Shown one piece after another: positions 33,553-41,855 of a stretch of 64,000 bases of DNA. Source of the DNA: MED-G105 sp038522945 (GTDB taxonomy: Bacteria > Pseudomonadota > Alphaproteobacteria > Caulobacterales > Parvularculaceae); assembly GCA_038522945.1 (NCBI GenBank), contig JBCBJV010000002.1:124001-188000 (forward strand), given 5' to 3'. Below the pieces are notes generated by a model. That model searched no databases and was not told the DNA's origin. It worked only from the letters and a program-made list of their open reading frames with translations. Position numbers and translations under genes: made by a program. Numbering within the stretch: position 1 is the first letter of the stretch; every line of letters starts with the position of its first letter.

Positions 33553-34906
33553 CGGGCGCCTCGGCTGCGGCATCACGTCGATATACAACCGGACCGGTGA
33601 CCGACAAAGTTGGCTCGCCGGTGAGGATATAGTCACGGATCAGCGCATAGTATCCTTCCGTGACCCGTGTATAGGTCCGCTCCCCGTCTTCGTCCTCGGT
33701 GAATTCCACCATCCCATGGTCAGTGTCTGGGAACACGACCACATCGAGGAGGCCATTTGTGGTCTGAACATCGCGCAGAATTTCCAGGGTCGTCGCGCTT
33801 GGCGCGGCGCGGTCGTCTTCTGCCAGGATCCAGAGTTGCGGGACGTCGAGGCTTTCGATTACTGGCCGCGGCTGATAGTTGGGCGTGTTAGGCTCAGCCT
33901 TCCATGGCCACACGAGACCTGCCCGAAATGGCCCAACAATCCGGATACCGATGTTAGGGGCATTGAGAAGGTCGCGGGTATACTCCCCGTAGATCTCATC
34001 GTACCATGGCTCGTTCTTGTATTTCTTTCGTGCATCGCTGAGTTCTTTGAAGCCTTCCTTGAAGTCTGACCGGATGATTTTCCGCGTGGCCGCAGTGATC
34101 TCACGGGCTTTTTCGATGACGTCTTCGCCATAGCCGGCCTCGCGCAGGCGGTGGACGACTTCTTCCTCATCTTCCATGGCAGGGCTTATGGCCATCCCAT
34201 ACGCGGCGATCACGAAGGCCGCATCGTCCTGAGAGGCCGCATACGGCGCCACCCAGCCGCCCTGGCTGCCACCCAAATAACCAATGGGAATTTCCTCGCC
34301 AAAGAGCCGTCGTGCTTCGTTGCGCGCGCGGATCGCATCGCCGGAGAGGATGCCAAAATGCTGCGTGTACTTCCCTTCTGATGCGCCGGTGCCCCGTTTG
34401 TCATAGGCAAAGACGCCAATCCCGAATGCGGGCATGATCGACTGTAACCGGCCGCCGGTTCGCCCTGACCATCGCTCCGATCCGTGCACGGAAACAATGA
34501 TGGCTTTCGTTGGCTGATCTGCAGGCAAGACAAGCCGTCCCGCCCGCTTGCCGTCAACGCCATCGAAGATGGTCTCAGTGACGATGTAGGGAAGTCGCGT
34601 CCCGGCGGTCTCGGTGCCGTCCATGGTAAAGGTAATCGCGGTGCTGCCGCAGGCGCCGAGATCAACGGCAACATCACCATCATTGCTGCGCCAGATCCCG
34701 TCGTCACCGCGATAAATGCCGCCGGTTTCCCCGGAAAAAAACTGGTAGCGAATATCGCCGTCCCCGCGGGGGATCATGCCGACAACCCGCCCGTCCTCAA
34801 GCCGGTAACCCCCACCGAAACACGCGGTCTCTTCCGGGAGCGTCTCTTCGCCTCCACCGCATGCGGATAAAAGAACAAGCGCCGCGAGCGCGAGAAACCG
34901 GATCAT
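33548..34906 (-). CDS. Alpha/beta hydrolase lipoprotein
   Basis: A 452-residue lipoprotein with lipobox LLSACGGG (Cys16) and an ATG at 34906 after GGGGAGGT. Residues 20-130 are a small beta-rich domain (GDIRYQFFSGETGGIYRG), and residues 130-440 are an alpha/beta hydrolase of the dienelactone/prolyl-oligopeptidase-like type: ivSVHGSERWSGR, FAYDKRGTGASEGKY, nucleophile Ser in IGYLGGSQGGWVAPYAAS, Asp in LWILAEDDRAAPS and His in FPDTDHGM. Substrate unknown, probably an ester or peptide at the cell surface. Confidence 0.87.
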   Translation of the reverse strand: MIRFLALAALVLLSACGGGEETLPEETACFGGGYRLEDGRVVGMIPRGDGDIRYQFFSGETGGIYRGDDGIWRSNDGDVAVDLGACGSTAITFTMDGTETAGTRLPYIVTETIFDGVDGKRAGRLVLPADQPTKAIIVSVHGSERWSGRTGGRLQSIMPAFGIGVFAYDKRGTGASEGKYTQHFGILSGDAIRARNEARRLFGEEIPIGYLGGSQGGWVAPYAASQDDAAFVIAAYGMAISPAMEDEEEVVHRLREAGYGEDVIEKAREITAATRKIIRSDFKEGFKELSDARKKYKNEPWYDEIYGEYTRDLLNAPNIGIRIVGPFRAGLVWPWKAEPNTPNYQPRPVIESLDVPQLWILAEDDRAAPSATTLEILRDVQTTNGLLDVVVFPDTDHGMVEFTEDEDGERTYTRVTEGYYALIRDYILTGEPTLSVTGPVVYRRDAAAEAPE

Positions 34907-34978
34907 GGTGACCTCCCCAATCGAAACCGCGCCATGTTGGCACCAGTGTGAGGAGAAGACGCGATTGAGCCCGCCGCG

Positions 34979-36973
34979 TCAATCGCGGCGCAGGACACCG
35001 GTAAGGGTCAGCACGAGAATTGAGAAGAGGATATAGCCGAAGACGGAATATCCTCCCTGAACCCATTCAAGCCACTGACACCATGCGCGCTCCTGCAGGA
35101 AGAGCCCGGGCCAGCCAGGGCAGTGAGGCACAAGCCGATAGTTTTCCGCTTGCCCGAATTCAACAAAGGGCGTGATCAGGTCGAGGGCGTAAATAAAGGG
35201 TTCGAAATTGCTTGTGGGTTGGCCGACGGTCAGTTCCGGTTCAAAGCCGCCTTGCCCGTTCTGTCCTTTGAAGGAAGCGTCATGGATGAGGGCGGCTAAA
35301 CCGCCGAAGAGCCAGTAGGCGACGAAGAAGGCGATAATCCGACCTGGGGCGTAGCCATAGCGCGAGGTAAAATCGAGCAGGAAGCTGAGCGCTTCACTCA
35401 CGACTTTGTCCGAACACTTCCTTTCGAAACGGCGGCGGCGGGCAGAGACGCGGTTTGCCGCTTCACCTTCGCCTTGCGCGCGCAGGGTCTTGGCGAGTTG
35501 TTCAAAGGGTTGCGGGTTGAATGCGCCTTTGGGCGGCTTTCCGCCGGGATATTCCCGCAGGAGCCAGTTGATTCGCCGTTCGGCCACGGCTGCGGCATCC
35601 GATGCTTTCCCGTCGTCGCGATTGATGGCGATAGAGCCGTAGGTCGTCCGGTCAAAGAGGACTTTGTCAGCCCAGCCGTCTGGCCCATTTTTGTCGCTGG
35701 CGTTGGGTAGTCTATCGAGAATGCGGGCGATATGGGCGCCGCGTAGGTCGAATTCCGCGGGGCTGTCGCCGTCTGCGTTGCGGCCGAGGCCTTTGGTGGT
35801 CAGGACGCCGTCAATCTGGGCGTTACTCAGATCGATTTCCAACGGGGCCTCGCCGTCACCTGGCTTGATGTAGTCGAGGCGCAATTCGCCGCCAACGGTG
35901 CAGGCAACAGCATCGACGTTTCCGTTAACCGACGCGCCGTCGAGCCAGGCGTCGTTCAGGATCCGCGCCCGGAGGAGGCGGATAGCGACGCCCGTCGATC
36001 CGCCGTCAAACTGTGCCTCTTCAGCGTTGAATTTATCCAACAACGAAGTGTTGAGCTCGACCGTTCCTTTGAAGGTCGCGGGGCCATTTTTCGACCTTCG
36101 CAGGAACACTCCGCCCTTGACGCTGGCGGCCTGCAGATCGAGGGCGACGTCGCCTTCGTTTTCGAATTGCGCGCCATTGGCGGAGAATTGGCTGTCTGTA
36201 GTGAGGCCCGAGGCGTGAACGCAGCCCTTTGCGATGGCGTTGTGGAGGAACACGCCGCCCTTGACGCTGGCGCCCTGGAGGTCAAGGGCGTTGCCGTTTT
36301 CGTTTTCGAATTGCGCGCCATTGGCGGAGAATTGGAAATCCGATTCCAGCCCCACCGCGTGAACGCAGCCCTTTGCGATGGCGTTGTCGAGGAACACTCC
36401 GCCCTTGACGCTGGCGCCCTGGAGGTCAAGGGCGTGGCCGCCTTCGTTTTCGAACCGCGCGCCATCGGCGAAGAATTGCCCGCCGATCCGGGCGCCACCG
36501 AAATGCATGTCGCCCCGGCAGCGGGCGCCGCCGAGCCAGACATCGCAGTCGACTTGAAGATACTCCGCCATCACGCTGAGACCGCGCGCGCCGCCGAAGT
36601 TCAAATGCTTCAGGTGGGTACCGGTGAGCGCCACGGGATCGGTGAAGTGGGCATTGCGTATGTAAAGCGCTGGGAGGGCGCGGCCGTCGGCGGCCCGCGC
36701 ATCGGTGAGATCAAGCGGTCCTTCGATCGTGAGCAATCGAGGCGTGTCCTCATCGCCGGGCTTTTCGCCCTCGATTATGACGCCAATCGGTGCCACGGGC
36801 CAGTCTGACCGCACGCCAAGCATCAGGATGCGCAGGAATTCGGCGTTGATCGTTGTCGGTTTGTCGAAGATGCATCTTTCGCCCGCCATTGCGGCGTTGC
36901 GAACCTTTTCCTCATCAGGCGTCGGCTCGTAATCCCGCGCCCATTTAAACCGGCTTGTGTCTTCTGTCCCCAT
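34979..36973 (-). CDS. Repeat-built beta-helix-like membrane protein
   Basis: A 664-residue protein (start MGTEDTSRFKWARDY at 36973; an upstream ATG at 37024 would add 17 residues). Residues about 75-450 consist of short strands of the form ALDLQGASVKGGVFL and FQFSANGAQFENE, resembling pentapeptide-type right-handed beta-helix repeats; three copies of a 48-residue unit are nearly identical. The C-terminal 180 residues contain at least two membrane helices (IIAFFVAYWLFGGLAALI and YSVFGYILFSILVLTL) after a basic linker (SARRRRFERKC). The helix domain is therefore cytoplasmic or periplasmic and tethered. Function not known. Confidence 0.78.
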   Translation of the reverse strand: MGTEDTSRFKWARDYEPTPDEEKVRNAAMAGERCIFDKPTTINAEFLRILMLGVRSDWPVAPIGVIIEGEKPGDEDTPRLLTIEGPLDLTDARAADGRALPALYIRNAHFTDPVALTGTHLKHLNFGGARGLSVMAEYLQVDCDVWLGGARCRGDMHFGGARIGGQFFADGARFENEGGHALDLQGASVKGGVFLDNAIAKGCVHAVGLESDFQFSANGAQFENENGNALDLQGASVKGGVFLHNAIAKGCVHASGLTTDSQFSANGAQFENEGDVALDLQAASVKGGVFLRRSKNGPATFKGTVELNTSLLDKFNAEEAQFDGGSTGVAIRLLRARILNDAWLDGASVNGNVDAVACTVGGELRLDYIKPGDGEAPLEIDLSNAQIDGVLTTKGLGRNADGDSPAEFDLRGAHIARILDRLPNASDKNGPDGWADKVLFDRTTYGSIAINRDDGKASDAAAVAERRINWLLREYPGGKPPKGAFNPQPFEQLAKTLRAQGEGEAANRVSARRRRFERKCSDKVVSEALSFLLDFTSRYGYAPGRIIAFFVAYWLFGGLAALIHDASFKGQNGQGGFEPELTVGQPTSNFEPFIYALDLITPFVEFGQAENYRLVPHCPGWPGLFLQERAWCQWLEWVQGGYSVFGYILFSILVLTLTGVLRRD
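36111..36479 (-). repeat. 144-bp in-frame repeat, three copies (third partial)
   Basis: The sequence beginning ccgcccttgacgctggcg recurs at 36111, 36255 and 36399, exactly 144 bases apart, and the units stay close to identical for most of their length; the third loses similarity after about 36479. Each encodes 48 residues of the beta-helix region. The high DNA identity between copies points to recent duplication or gene conversion. Confidence 0.92.
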
Positions 36974-37035
36974 GGAATTGACATAACCACTCTTTGAGCG
37001 CTCGCAAGGGTGGTACCCGGCCATTCAGGCGCAAA

Positions 37036-37064
37036 CAAAAAGGGCGGCCCGCGAAGGCCGCCCT
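37036..37064 (-). terminator. Intrinsic terminator after groEL
   Basis: On the minus strand AGGGCGGCC pairs with GGCCGCCCT across a six-base loop and is followed by a T-rich tract (TTTTG). It lies about 40 bases after the groEL stop and should end the groESL transcript. Confidence 0.9.
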
Positions 37065-37104
37065 CTTCAAGTCAATCAAGACGTTTGGTCTTGAGGGTAT
37101 CGGC

Positions 37105-38754
37105 TTACATCATGCCGCCCATACCGCCCATGCCGCCCATATCCGGCATACCGCCGGCAGGGCTTGCGTCTTTCTTCGGTGCCTCAGCGACCATGGCTTC
37201 GGTCGTGATCAAGAGGCCGGCAACGGAGGCCGCATCCTGAAGCGCGGTGCGGACGACTTTTGCCGGGTCAATGATCCCTGTAGAGATCATGTCGACATAT
37301 TCTTCCGTCTGCGCATTGTAACCGTGCTTGGCGTCGTTTTGCTCAAGGAGCTTGCCAACAACGATGGAGCCTTCGCCGCCCGCATTGTGGACGATCTGGC
37401 GAACCGGCGCTTCCAGTGCGCGGCGAACGATCTGTACACCGGCATTCTGGTCTGGGTTTTCGCCGGTCAAGCCGTCGAGTGCTTTGACCGCATAAAGAAG
37501 AGCCGTACCGCCGCCTGGGACGATGCCTTCTTCAACAGCCGCACGGGTTGCGTTCAGGGCGTCATCGACGCGGTCTTTGCGCTCTTTCACTTCAACTTCC
37601 GTTGCGCCGCCGACTTTGATCACCGCAACGCCGCCAGCGAGTTTCGCCAAACGCTCTTGCAGTTTCTCGCGGTCATAGTCTGACGTCGTGTCTTCGATCT
37701 GACGACGGATCTGTGAGGTCCGTGCCTCGATCTCTGATTTCTCGCCAGAACCGTCAACAACCGTCGTGTCGTCTTTGTTGATGACGACTTTCTTGGACGT
37801 GCCGAGCATGTCGAGCGTGACGTTTTCCAGTTTGATGCCGAGGTCTTCGGAGATGACCTGGCCGCCCGTCAGAACGGCGATATCTTCCAGCATGGCTTTG
37901 CGGCGATCGCCGAAGCCTGGTGCCTTGACAGCTGCGATCTTCAGACCACCGCGCAGTTTGTTGACAACCAGGGTCGCAAGCGCTTCGCCTTCGACGTCTT
38001 CTGCGATGATGACCAATGGCTTGCCGCTTTGGACAACGGACTCAAGCAGGGGTAGCATGGTTTGCAGGTTGGAGAGCTTTTTCTCGTGCAGGAGAATGTA
38101 TGGATCTTCCAGCTCGGCAATCATCTTGTCAGGGTTGGTGATGAAGTAAGGGGAAAGGTAGCCGCGGTCGAACTGCATGCCTTCAACGACATCGAGTTCG
38201 GTTTCAGCCGTCTTGGCTTCTTCCACCGTGATGACGCCTTCGTTGCCGACTTTTTCCATCGCTTGCGCGATCATCTCGCCAATTTCCTGTTCGCCGTTTG
38301 CGGAGATCGTGCCGACCTGGGCGATTTCAGAAGATGCTGCAATTTTCGTTGAGCGGGATTCGATGTCCGCGATGACTTTGCCCACGGCAAGGTCAACGCC
38401 GCGCTTCAGGTCCATCGGGTTCATGCCGGCAGCAACAGCTTTTGCGCCTTCTTTGACGATGGCTTGCGCCAGGACCGTTGCGGTCGTGGTGCCGTCGCCG
38501 GCGACATCGTTGGTTTTAGACGCGACTTCGCGGATGAGCTGAGCGCCCATGTTTTCAAACTTGTCTTCAAGCTCGATTTCTTTCGCAACCGTGACGCCGT
38601 CTTTCGTGGTGCGCGGGGCGCCGAACGATTTTTCGATGACAACGTTGCGGCCTTTCGGGCCGAGGGTGACTTTCACCGCATTGGCGAGGGTGTCGACACC
38701 GCGCAGCATTTTATCGCGGGCTTCGACGTCAAATTTGACTTCCTTAGCAGCCAT
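37105..38754 (-). CDS. groEL: Chaperonin GroEL
   Basis: The 60-kDa chaperonin subunit that forms the double-ring ATP-driven folding chamber. The 549-residue protein has the usual AAKEVKFDVEARDKMLRGVD start, the ATP-binding loop GPKGRNVVIEKSFGAP and DGTTTATVLAQAI, the apical domain, and the flexible Gly/Met C-terminal tail (GGMGGMGGMM). The ATG at 38754 follows AGGAGA. It is 52 bases downstream of groES and shares its CIRCE-controlled promoter. Confidence 0.98.
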   Translation of the reverse strand: MAAKEVKFDVEARDKMLRGVDTLANAVKVTLGPKGRNVVIEKSFGAPRTTKDGVTVAKEIELEDKFENMGAQLIREVASKTNDVAGDGTTTATVLAQAIVKEGAKAVAAGMNPMDLKRGVDLAVGKVIADIESRSTKIAASSEIAQVGTISANGEQEIGEMIAQAMEKVGNEGVITVEEAKTAETELDVVEGMQFDRGYLSPYFITNPDKMIAELEDPYILLHEKKLSNLQTMLPLLESVVQSGKPLVIIAEDVEGEALATLVVNKLRGGLKIAAVKAPGFGDRRKAMLEDIAVLTGGQVISEDLGIKLENVTLDMLGTSKKVVINKDDTTVVDGSGEKSEIEARTSQIRRQIEDTTSDYDREKLQERLAKLAGGVAVIKVGGATEVEVKERKDRVDDALNATRAAVEEGIVPGGGTALLYAVKALDGLTGENPDQNAGVQIVRRALEAPVRQIVHNAGGEGSIVVGKLLEQNDAKHGYNAQTEEYVDMISTGIIDPAKVVRTALQDAASVAGLLITTEAMVAEAPKKDASPAGGMPDMGGMGGMGGMM

Positions 38755-38806
38755 GTTTCATTTTCTCCTGAGATTTCAGAGGGTTAATTCTGTTTGAGGG
38801 GTGGGC

Positions 38807-39091
38807 TTAGTCGACGATCCCGAGGATGTCGCTTTCCTTCATGATCAGAAGGTCTTCGCCGTCGACTTTGACTTCCGTACCGGACCATTTGCCGAACAGG
38901 ATATTGTCGCCAGCTTTCACGTCGAGGGCCGTTACCGTGCCATCTTCTGCTTTGGCACCATTGCCGACAGAAATGACTTGGCCTTGTTGCGGCTTTTCTT
39001 TTGCGGTGTCGGGGATGATGATTGAACCGACCTTCTCGTCTTCTTCCGTGCGGCGCACGAGAACCCGGTCATGCAGAGGGCGAAATGCCAT
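38807..39091 (-). CDS. groES: Co-chaperonin GroES
   Basis: The 94-residue lid of the GroEL chamber. MAFRPLHDRVLVRR at the N-terminus, the mobile loop EEDEKVGSIIIPDTAKEKPQ and DGEDLLIMKESDILGIVD at the C-terminus are typical. The start at 39091 is preceded by GGGAG; the frame is open another 18 codons upstream but that is the leader. First gene of the groESL operon. Confidence 0.98.
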   Translation of the reverse strand: MAFRPLHDRVLVRRTEEDEKVGSIIIPDTAKEKPQQGQVISVGNGAKAEDGTVTALDVKAGDNILFGKWSGTEVKVDGEDLLIMKESDILGIVD

Positions 39092-39167
39092 AGGATGGAT
39101 CTCCCAGTTTAAAATAAGTGTTTCGAAACAGCCGGTTACGCACAAACGCCACCGCCATGCGGAGGTG

Positions 39168-39194
39168 TTAGCACTCCCGGCCAGTGAGTGCTAG
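39168..39194 (-). promoter_or_regulatory. CIRCE element (HrcA operator) of groESL
   Basis: TTAGCACTC, nine bases, GAGTGCTAG: the conserved CIRCE inverted repeat with one base off the consensus in the right arm. It lies about 77 bases before the groES start in the leader, where the HrcA repressor would block the promoter just upstream until heat shock. Confidence 0.95.
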
Positions 39195-39198
39195 GCGT

Positions 39199-39227
39199 GA
39201 GTTAGGGAGCATTCCCTCGAGCGTCAA
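39199..39227 (-). promoter_or_regulatory. Probable groESL promoter
   Basis: On the minus strand TTGACG and TAACTC are separated by 17 bases, directly upstream of the CIRCE element, the standard arrangement. The -35 is preceded by C (CTTGAC), which would also suit a heat-shock sigma factor, but the -10 lacks the CCCCAT form, so housekeeping sigma-70 is more likely. Confidence 0.6.
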
Positions 39228-39258
39228 GTGAGGGGCGGGAGAATATTTTTGACCCAAG

Positions 39259-39933
39259 CTATTTAGCTTGCCGTGCGGCCCGGTCCGGGTCATTTCGCCA
39301 GGCAAAGTAGGAAATCACGGCGCTCACAATCGCTGAGGCCAGAAGCCCGGCGACCATCACGATGATCGCCTCGCGGGTATTGCCCCAGAGCAGGACCGCA
39401 ATCGTCAAAAAACCGGTGACCACGAACATCCATCCGGCAGCGCGATTGGCCGTCTGCCAGGCGTGTTCCGATGACAAGGTCCAGGGCGTGCGCACGCCAA
39501 TCATGAAGTTCGATTTCGATTTGGCGAGGAAGTTACCAATGACGATGATCAGGATCGCGATCATAAAGTGAATAAGATCCGGCGGCGGCCCGGTGATGTC
39601 TCCGCGGGCCGCCTGAACAACGATTACACCATGAATGACACCGATAATCAGCAGGCTGCCGATCCAGCCGGAGAGGAGCAGCGCCTCCGCCCCTTCAATG
39701 TTCTTTCGGCGCGGGTCAAGCCGTGGCAGCACGCTGAAGACACCGGTCAAAAAGAGAACCATCACAGGCCCGAAGGCGAGCACATTATTGCGCGAGGAAT
39801 ACCCGTTCGGATTGCCATTGAAATCCCAGTGACGGGCGATCTGTGTGCCTTCCGGGATAGTGACATACCCGTATGCGGAGACGCCAAGCATTGCGAGAAA
39901 AATGAGGGCACTGACGATTAGGCCGGTTTTCAT
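39259..39933 (-). CDS. SdpI/DUF1648 family membrane protein
   Basis: A 224-residue protein with six membrane helices. The N-terminus has the DUF1648 pattern (IPEGTQIARHWDFNGNPNGYSS), and the C-terminal half the SdpI family core (NFLAKSKSNFMIGVRTPWTLSSEHAWQTANRAAGW). In Bacillus subtilis SdpI is the immunity protein against the SdpC toxin and a signal receptor that sequesters SdpR. Here it overlaps the ArsR-type gene by four bases (ATGA), matching the sdpRI arrangement. No sdpC-like toxin gene is nearby. Confidence 0.88.
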   Translation of the reverse strand: MKTGLIVSALIFLAMLGVSAYGYVTIPEGTQIARHWDFNGNPNGYSSRNNVLAFGPVMVLFLTGVFSVLPRLDPRRKNIEGAEALLLSGWIGSLLIIGVIHGVIVVQAARGDITGPPPDLIHFMIAILIIVIGNFLAKSKSNFMIGVRTPWTLSSEHAWQTANRAAGWMFVVTGFLTIAVLLWGNTREAIIVMVAGLLASAIVSAVISYFAWRNDPDRAARQAK

Positions 39934-40232
39934 GACGCAGGGTTCTCCCCTTTGGTAGTCGTCGGCTCAGTCTCCAATTTGCCGAACAGCTCGATCAACT
40001 CAGCAAAGGCTTCTTCCATGACGGAAAGGTTTGCCCGGTATAAAAGTGTGGTGCCCTGACGATCCATGGTGACGAGATCGGCCATTTTCAGCGTGTTGAG
40101 GTGGCCGGACAAAGTCGAGTTGGCGATATCCAGCGCTTCAGCAAGCTCGCCTGCCGCATGGGCGCGCTGTTTCACCAGCGACAAAATCTTTCGCCGGGCA
40201 GGATGGGCAAGCGCGCGGTATACCTCATTCAT
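39930..40232 (-). CDS. ArsR-family repressor, SdpR-like
   Basis: A 100-residue winged-helix repressor: RALAHPARRKILSLVKQ, then ELAEALDIANSTLSGHLNTLKMADLVTMDRQGTTLLYRAN. It has no Cys residues, so it cannot be a thiol metal sensor. Its stop overlaps the SdpI-like start. A perfect 9-2-9 palindrome lies directly before its start codon and covers the -10 region, so it very probably represses its own operon, as SdpR does. Confidence 0.9.
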   Translation of the reverse strand: MNEVYRALAHPARRKILSLVKQRAHAAGELAEALDIANSTLSGHLNTLKMADLVTMDRQGTTLLYRANLSVMEEAFAELIELFGKLETEPTTTKGENPAS

Positions 40233-40268
40233 ATTTCGCTATTTAGCGAAATAAAGAAATATGGTCAA
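40233..40268 (-). promoter_or_regulatory. sdpRI-type promoter with 20-bp palindromic operator
   Basis: ATTTCGCTA and TAGCGAAAT flank TT (40233-40252), a perfect palindrome immediately adjacent to the start codon of the ArsR-type gene. On the minus strand TTGACC (40263-40268) and TAAATA (40240-40245) are 17 bases apart and form a good promoter whose -10 lies inside the palindrome. The predicted transcript start falls on or within a base or two of the ATG, so the mRNA should be leaderless. Confidence 0.75.
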
Positions 40269-40329
40269 GGGTACCTTCATTATAATTCGCGATCGTAGCG
40301 TGGTCGGCGGACCCTCTCCACGAATTCAC

Positions 40330-40363
40330 TTGCTCTGAATTACCCCATACCCCTATAGGGTAT
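40330..40363 (+). promoter_or_regulatory. csoR-type promoter and operator
   Basis: ATACCC-CTATA-GGGTAT (40347-40363), the usual kind of pseudo-palindrome bound by CsoR-family repressors, lies two bases before the start codon of the csoR-like gene. TTGCTC (40330-40335) and TATAGG (40354-40359), 18 bases apart, form the promoter, with the -10 inside the operator. The predicted transcript start coincides with the ATG at 40366, so this mRNA also appears leaderless. Confidence 0.75.
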
Positions 40364-40365
40364 GC

Positions 40366-40641
40366 ATGAGGCAAAATACTAAAACTGCGGCCGGAAAGCG
40401 GCTTGCCCGGATCGAAGGACAGGTGCGCGGCGTGGCGCGAATGGTCGAAAATGACACTTATTGTATCGATGTCGTTCGCCAAGTGCAGGCTATCAAAGCG
40501 GCGCTCTCCGGGCTCGAAGCGGTGATCCTCAACGATCATCTGGAAACCTGCGTCGAGCACGCGCTCACGGGCGATAATCTCGACGCGCGCCGGGAAAAAG
40601 TTGAAGAGCTGGTGGCAGTCCTTGGTGGGCGGAAGAAATGA
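40366..40641 (+). CDS. CsoR/RcnR-family metal-sensing repressor
   Basis: A 91-residue all-helical repressor of the DUF156 family: RLARIEGQVRGVARMVENDTYCIDVVRQ, then HLETCVEHAL. Cys42-type, His and Cys ligands in the x-C...H-x3-C arrangement match copper sensors (CsoR) better than nickel or cobalt sensors (RcnR) or FrmR. The start is the ATG at 40366 right after the operator. It leads an operon of four genes with overlapping or close starts (ATGA overlap with the next gene), so it should control all of them in response to a metal. Confidence 0.88.
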   Translation: MRQNTKTAAGKRLARIEGQVRGVARMVENDTYCIDVVRQVQAIKAALSGLEAVILNDHLETCVEHALTGDNLDARREKVEELVAVLGGRKK

Positions 40642-41315
40642 CCAAGTCGGCATGGGCGCCTTTTGGCATCACTACCGGTATCTTCTGTACTGTCGGCAAT
40701 TTCCTCGCGGGTGCGTTTACCGCGGCTGAGGCACGGCCCGTTTCTTATCAGGGTGGCTGGACAGTCATTGAAGAAACGGATCGTCAGTCAACGTCTCTTT
40801 GGGTGCACTATACGGTGACGCCGAAACTTTCCCTCGGTTGGCGCACTGAATGGGACCGCGGGCAGGACTTTGTCCTGAACGGTCCCCAGGCGACTTATCT
40901 TGCCAAGCGCTGGTTCGGTGAAAACTATCAGGCGAACATTTACCTTTTTGCTGGCGCGGGTGCCGTGACGGGCATTGACACCAATGAGGGTGGGACGAAT
41001 GCCGCCGGATTTGTCGGTGTGCTGGCCGACTGGGAAACGCGCCGTCTGTTTGCGTCGTACAGGGCACGCGCCCTTGACGGCGGAGACGTGGACGCAAGCG
41101 TGATGCAGGCAGCCCGCCTTGGGTTTGCTCCCTACGAAGGGGACACGGGCGATCTGCATACATGGCTCATGGTGGAAGTTGATCACCGTCCGGATAATCC
41201 GGATCCAGTCGGCGTGACGCCCTTGGTGCGGTTCTTTAAAGATGCCGCGCTTCTAGAACTTGGCTGGAGCGTCACCGACAATCAGCCACTGGCGAATTTT
41301 ACCTATCGATTCTGA
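40638..41315 (+). CDS. Probable outer-membrane beta-barrel protein of the metal operon
   Basis: A 225-residue protein with a signal peptide ending near residue 32 and alternating strands (WTVIEETDRQSTSLWVHYTV, KLSLGWRTEWDRG, ANIYLFAGAGAVTG, RLFASYRARAL, ALLELGWSVTD) ending in NFTYRF, a terminal Phe after alternating aromatic residues as in outer-membrane barrels. No family recognised. It overlaps the csoR-like stop by four bases and precedes the HMA protein by 12 bases, so it belongs to the metal operon, perhaps as a pore or metal-binding protein. Confidence 0.7.
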   Translation: MTKSAWAPFGITTGIFCTVGNFLAGAFTAAEARPVSYQGGWTVIEETDRQSTSLWVHYTVTPKLSLGWRTEWDRGQDFVLNGPQATYLAKRWFGENYQANIYLFAGAGAVTGIDTNEGGTNAAGFVGVLADWETRRLFASYRARALDGGDVDASVMQAARLGFAPYEGDTGDLHTWLMVEVDHRPDNPDPVGVTPLVRFFKDAALLELGWSVTDNQPLANFTYRF

Positions 41316-41327
41316 TCGGAGACAAAA

Positions 41328-41855
41328 ATGAACAAGATACTGATGATTTCAACGACACTTGGTCTCGGGCTGGTTTTGTCCAATGCTGGACCTGTTCAAG
41401 CCGCATTTTTGGAACAAGCGGATCATCTGGAGCAGGGGGGCCATGCTGAACGCGCTGAAGACGGCCACGATCATGAAACCCATGGCCAAGACCATCGGTC
41501 TCATGACATGTCAGCTGGTGACCAGACCGCAGGTGGGCTGGCTCCCCTGACCGTCACCCCTGAGATTGACGCGGCGCTCGCCAATGGGGGTGCGCCTGTC
41601 GTGGTCGATGTGCTGGGCGTTGTTTGCGACTTTTGCGCAAAGGCCATGAACAAGACATTCGGCAAACGTGACGAGGTGGCTGCTGTTTATGTGGATCTGG
41701 ACACCAAGACGCTCAGTCTGGTGATCAATGCCGGTATGGATCTCAATGACAAGACCATTGAAAAGCTTGTGACGAAGGCCGGCTACAAGGCGGCTTCAAT
41801 CCGTCGCGGTGGGGACATTATGAAAGTTGGAGCGGATGCGTCTGATCGTTCGTGA
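41328..41855 (+). CDS. Periplasmic heavy-metal-associated (HMA) protein, His-rich linker
   Basis: A 175-residue exported protein: signal peptide ending near VQAA, a linker rich in His, Asp and Glu (about residues 30-65, with HAERAEDGHDHETHGQDHRS), and an HMA ferredoxin-like domain with the metal motif CDFCAK (two Cys, two residues apart) and VYVDLDTKTLSLVI. It is likely to catch Cu+ or Hg2+ in the periplasm, as MerP does, and hand it to the membrane protein encoded directly downstream, whose start lies inside this gene (20-base overlap). Confidence 0.87.
   Translation: MNKILMISTTLGLGLVLSNAGPVQAAFLEQADHLEQGGHAERAEDGHDHETHGQDHRSHDMSAGDQTAGGLAPLTVTPEIDAALANGGAPVVVDVLGVVCDFCAKAMNKTFGKRDEVAAVYVDLDTKTLSLVINAGMDLNDKTIEKLVTKAGYKAASIRRGGDIMKVGADASDRS

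Noticed and set aside
36167..36808. 213-residue plus-strand reading frame with regular repeats
   Set aside because: The regularity is inherited from the 144-bp repeats of the gene on the other strand.
39168..39194. Inverted repeat considered as a terminator
   Set aside because: The TTAGCACTC-N9-GAGTGCTAG form and position before groES identify it as CIRCE; there is no T run.
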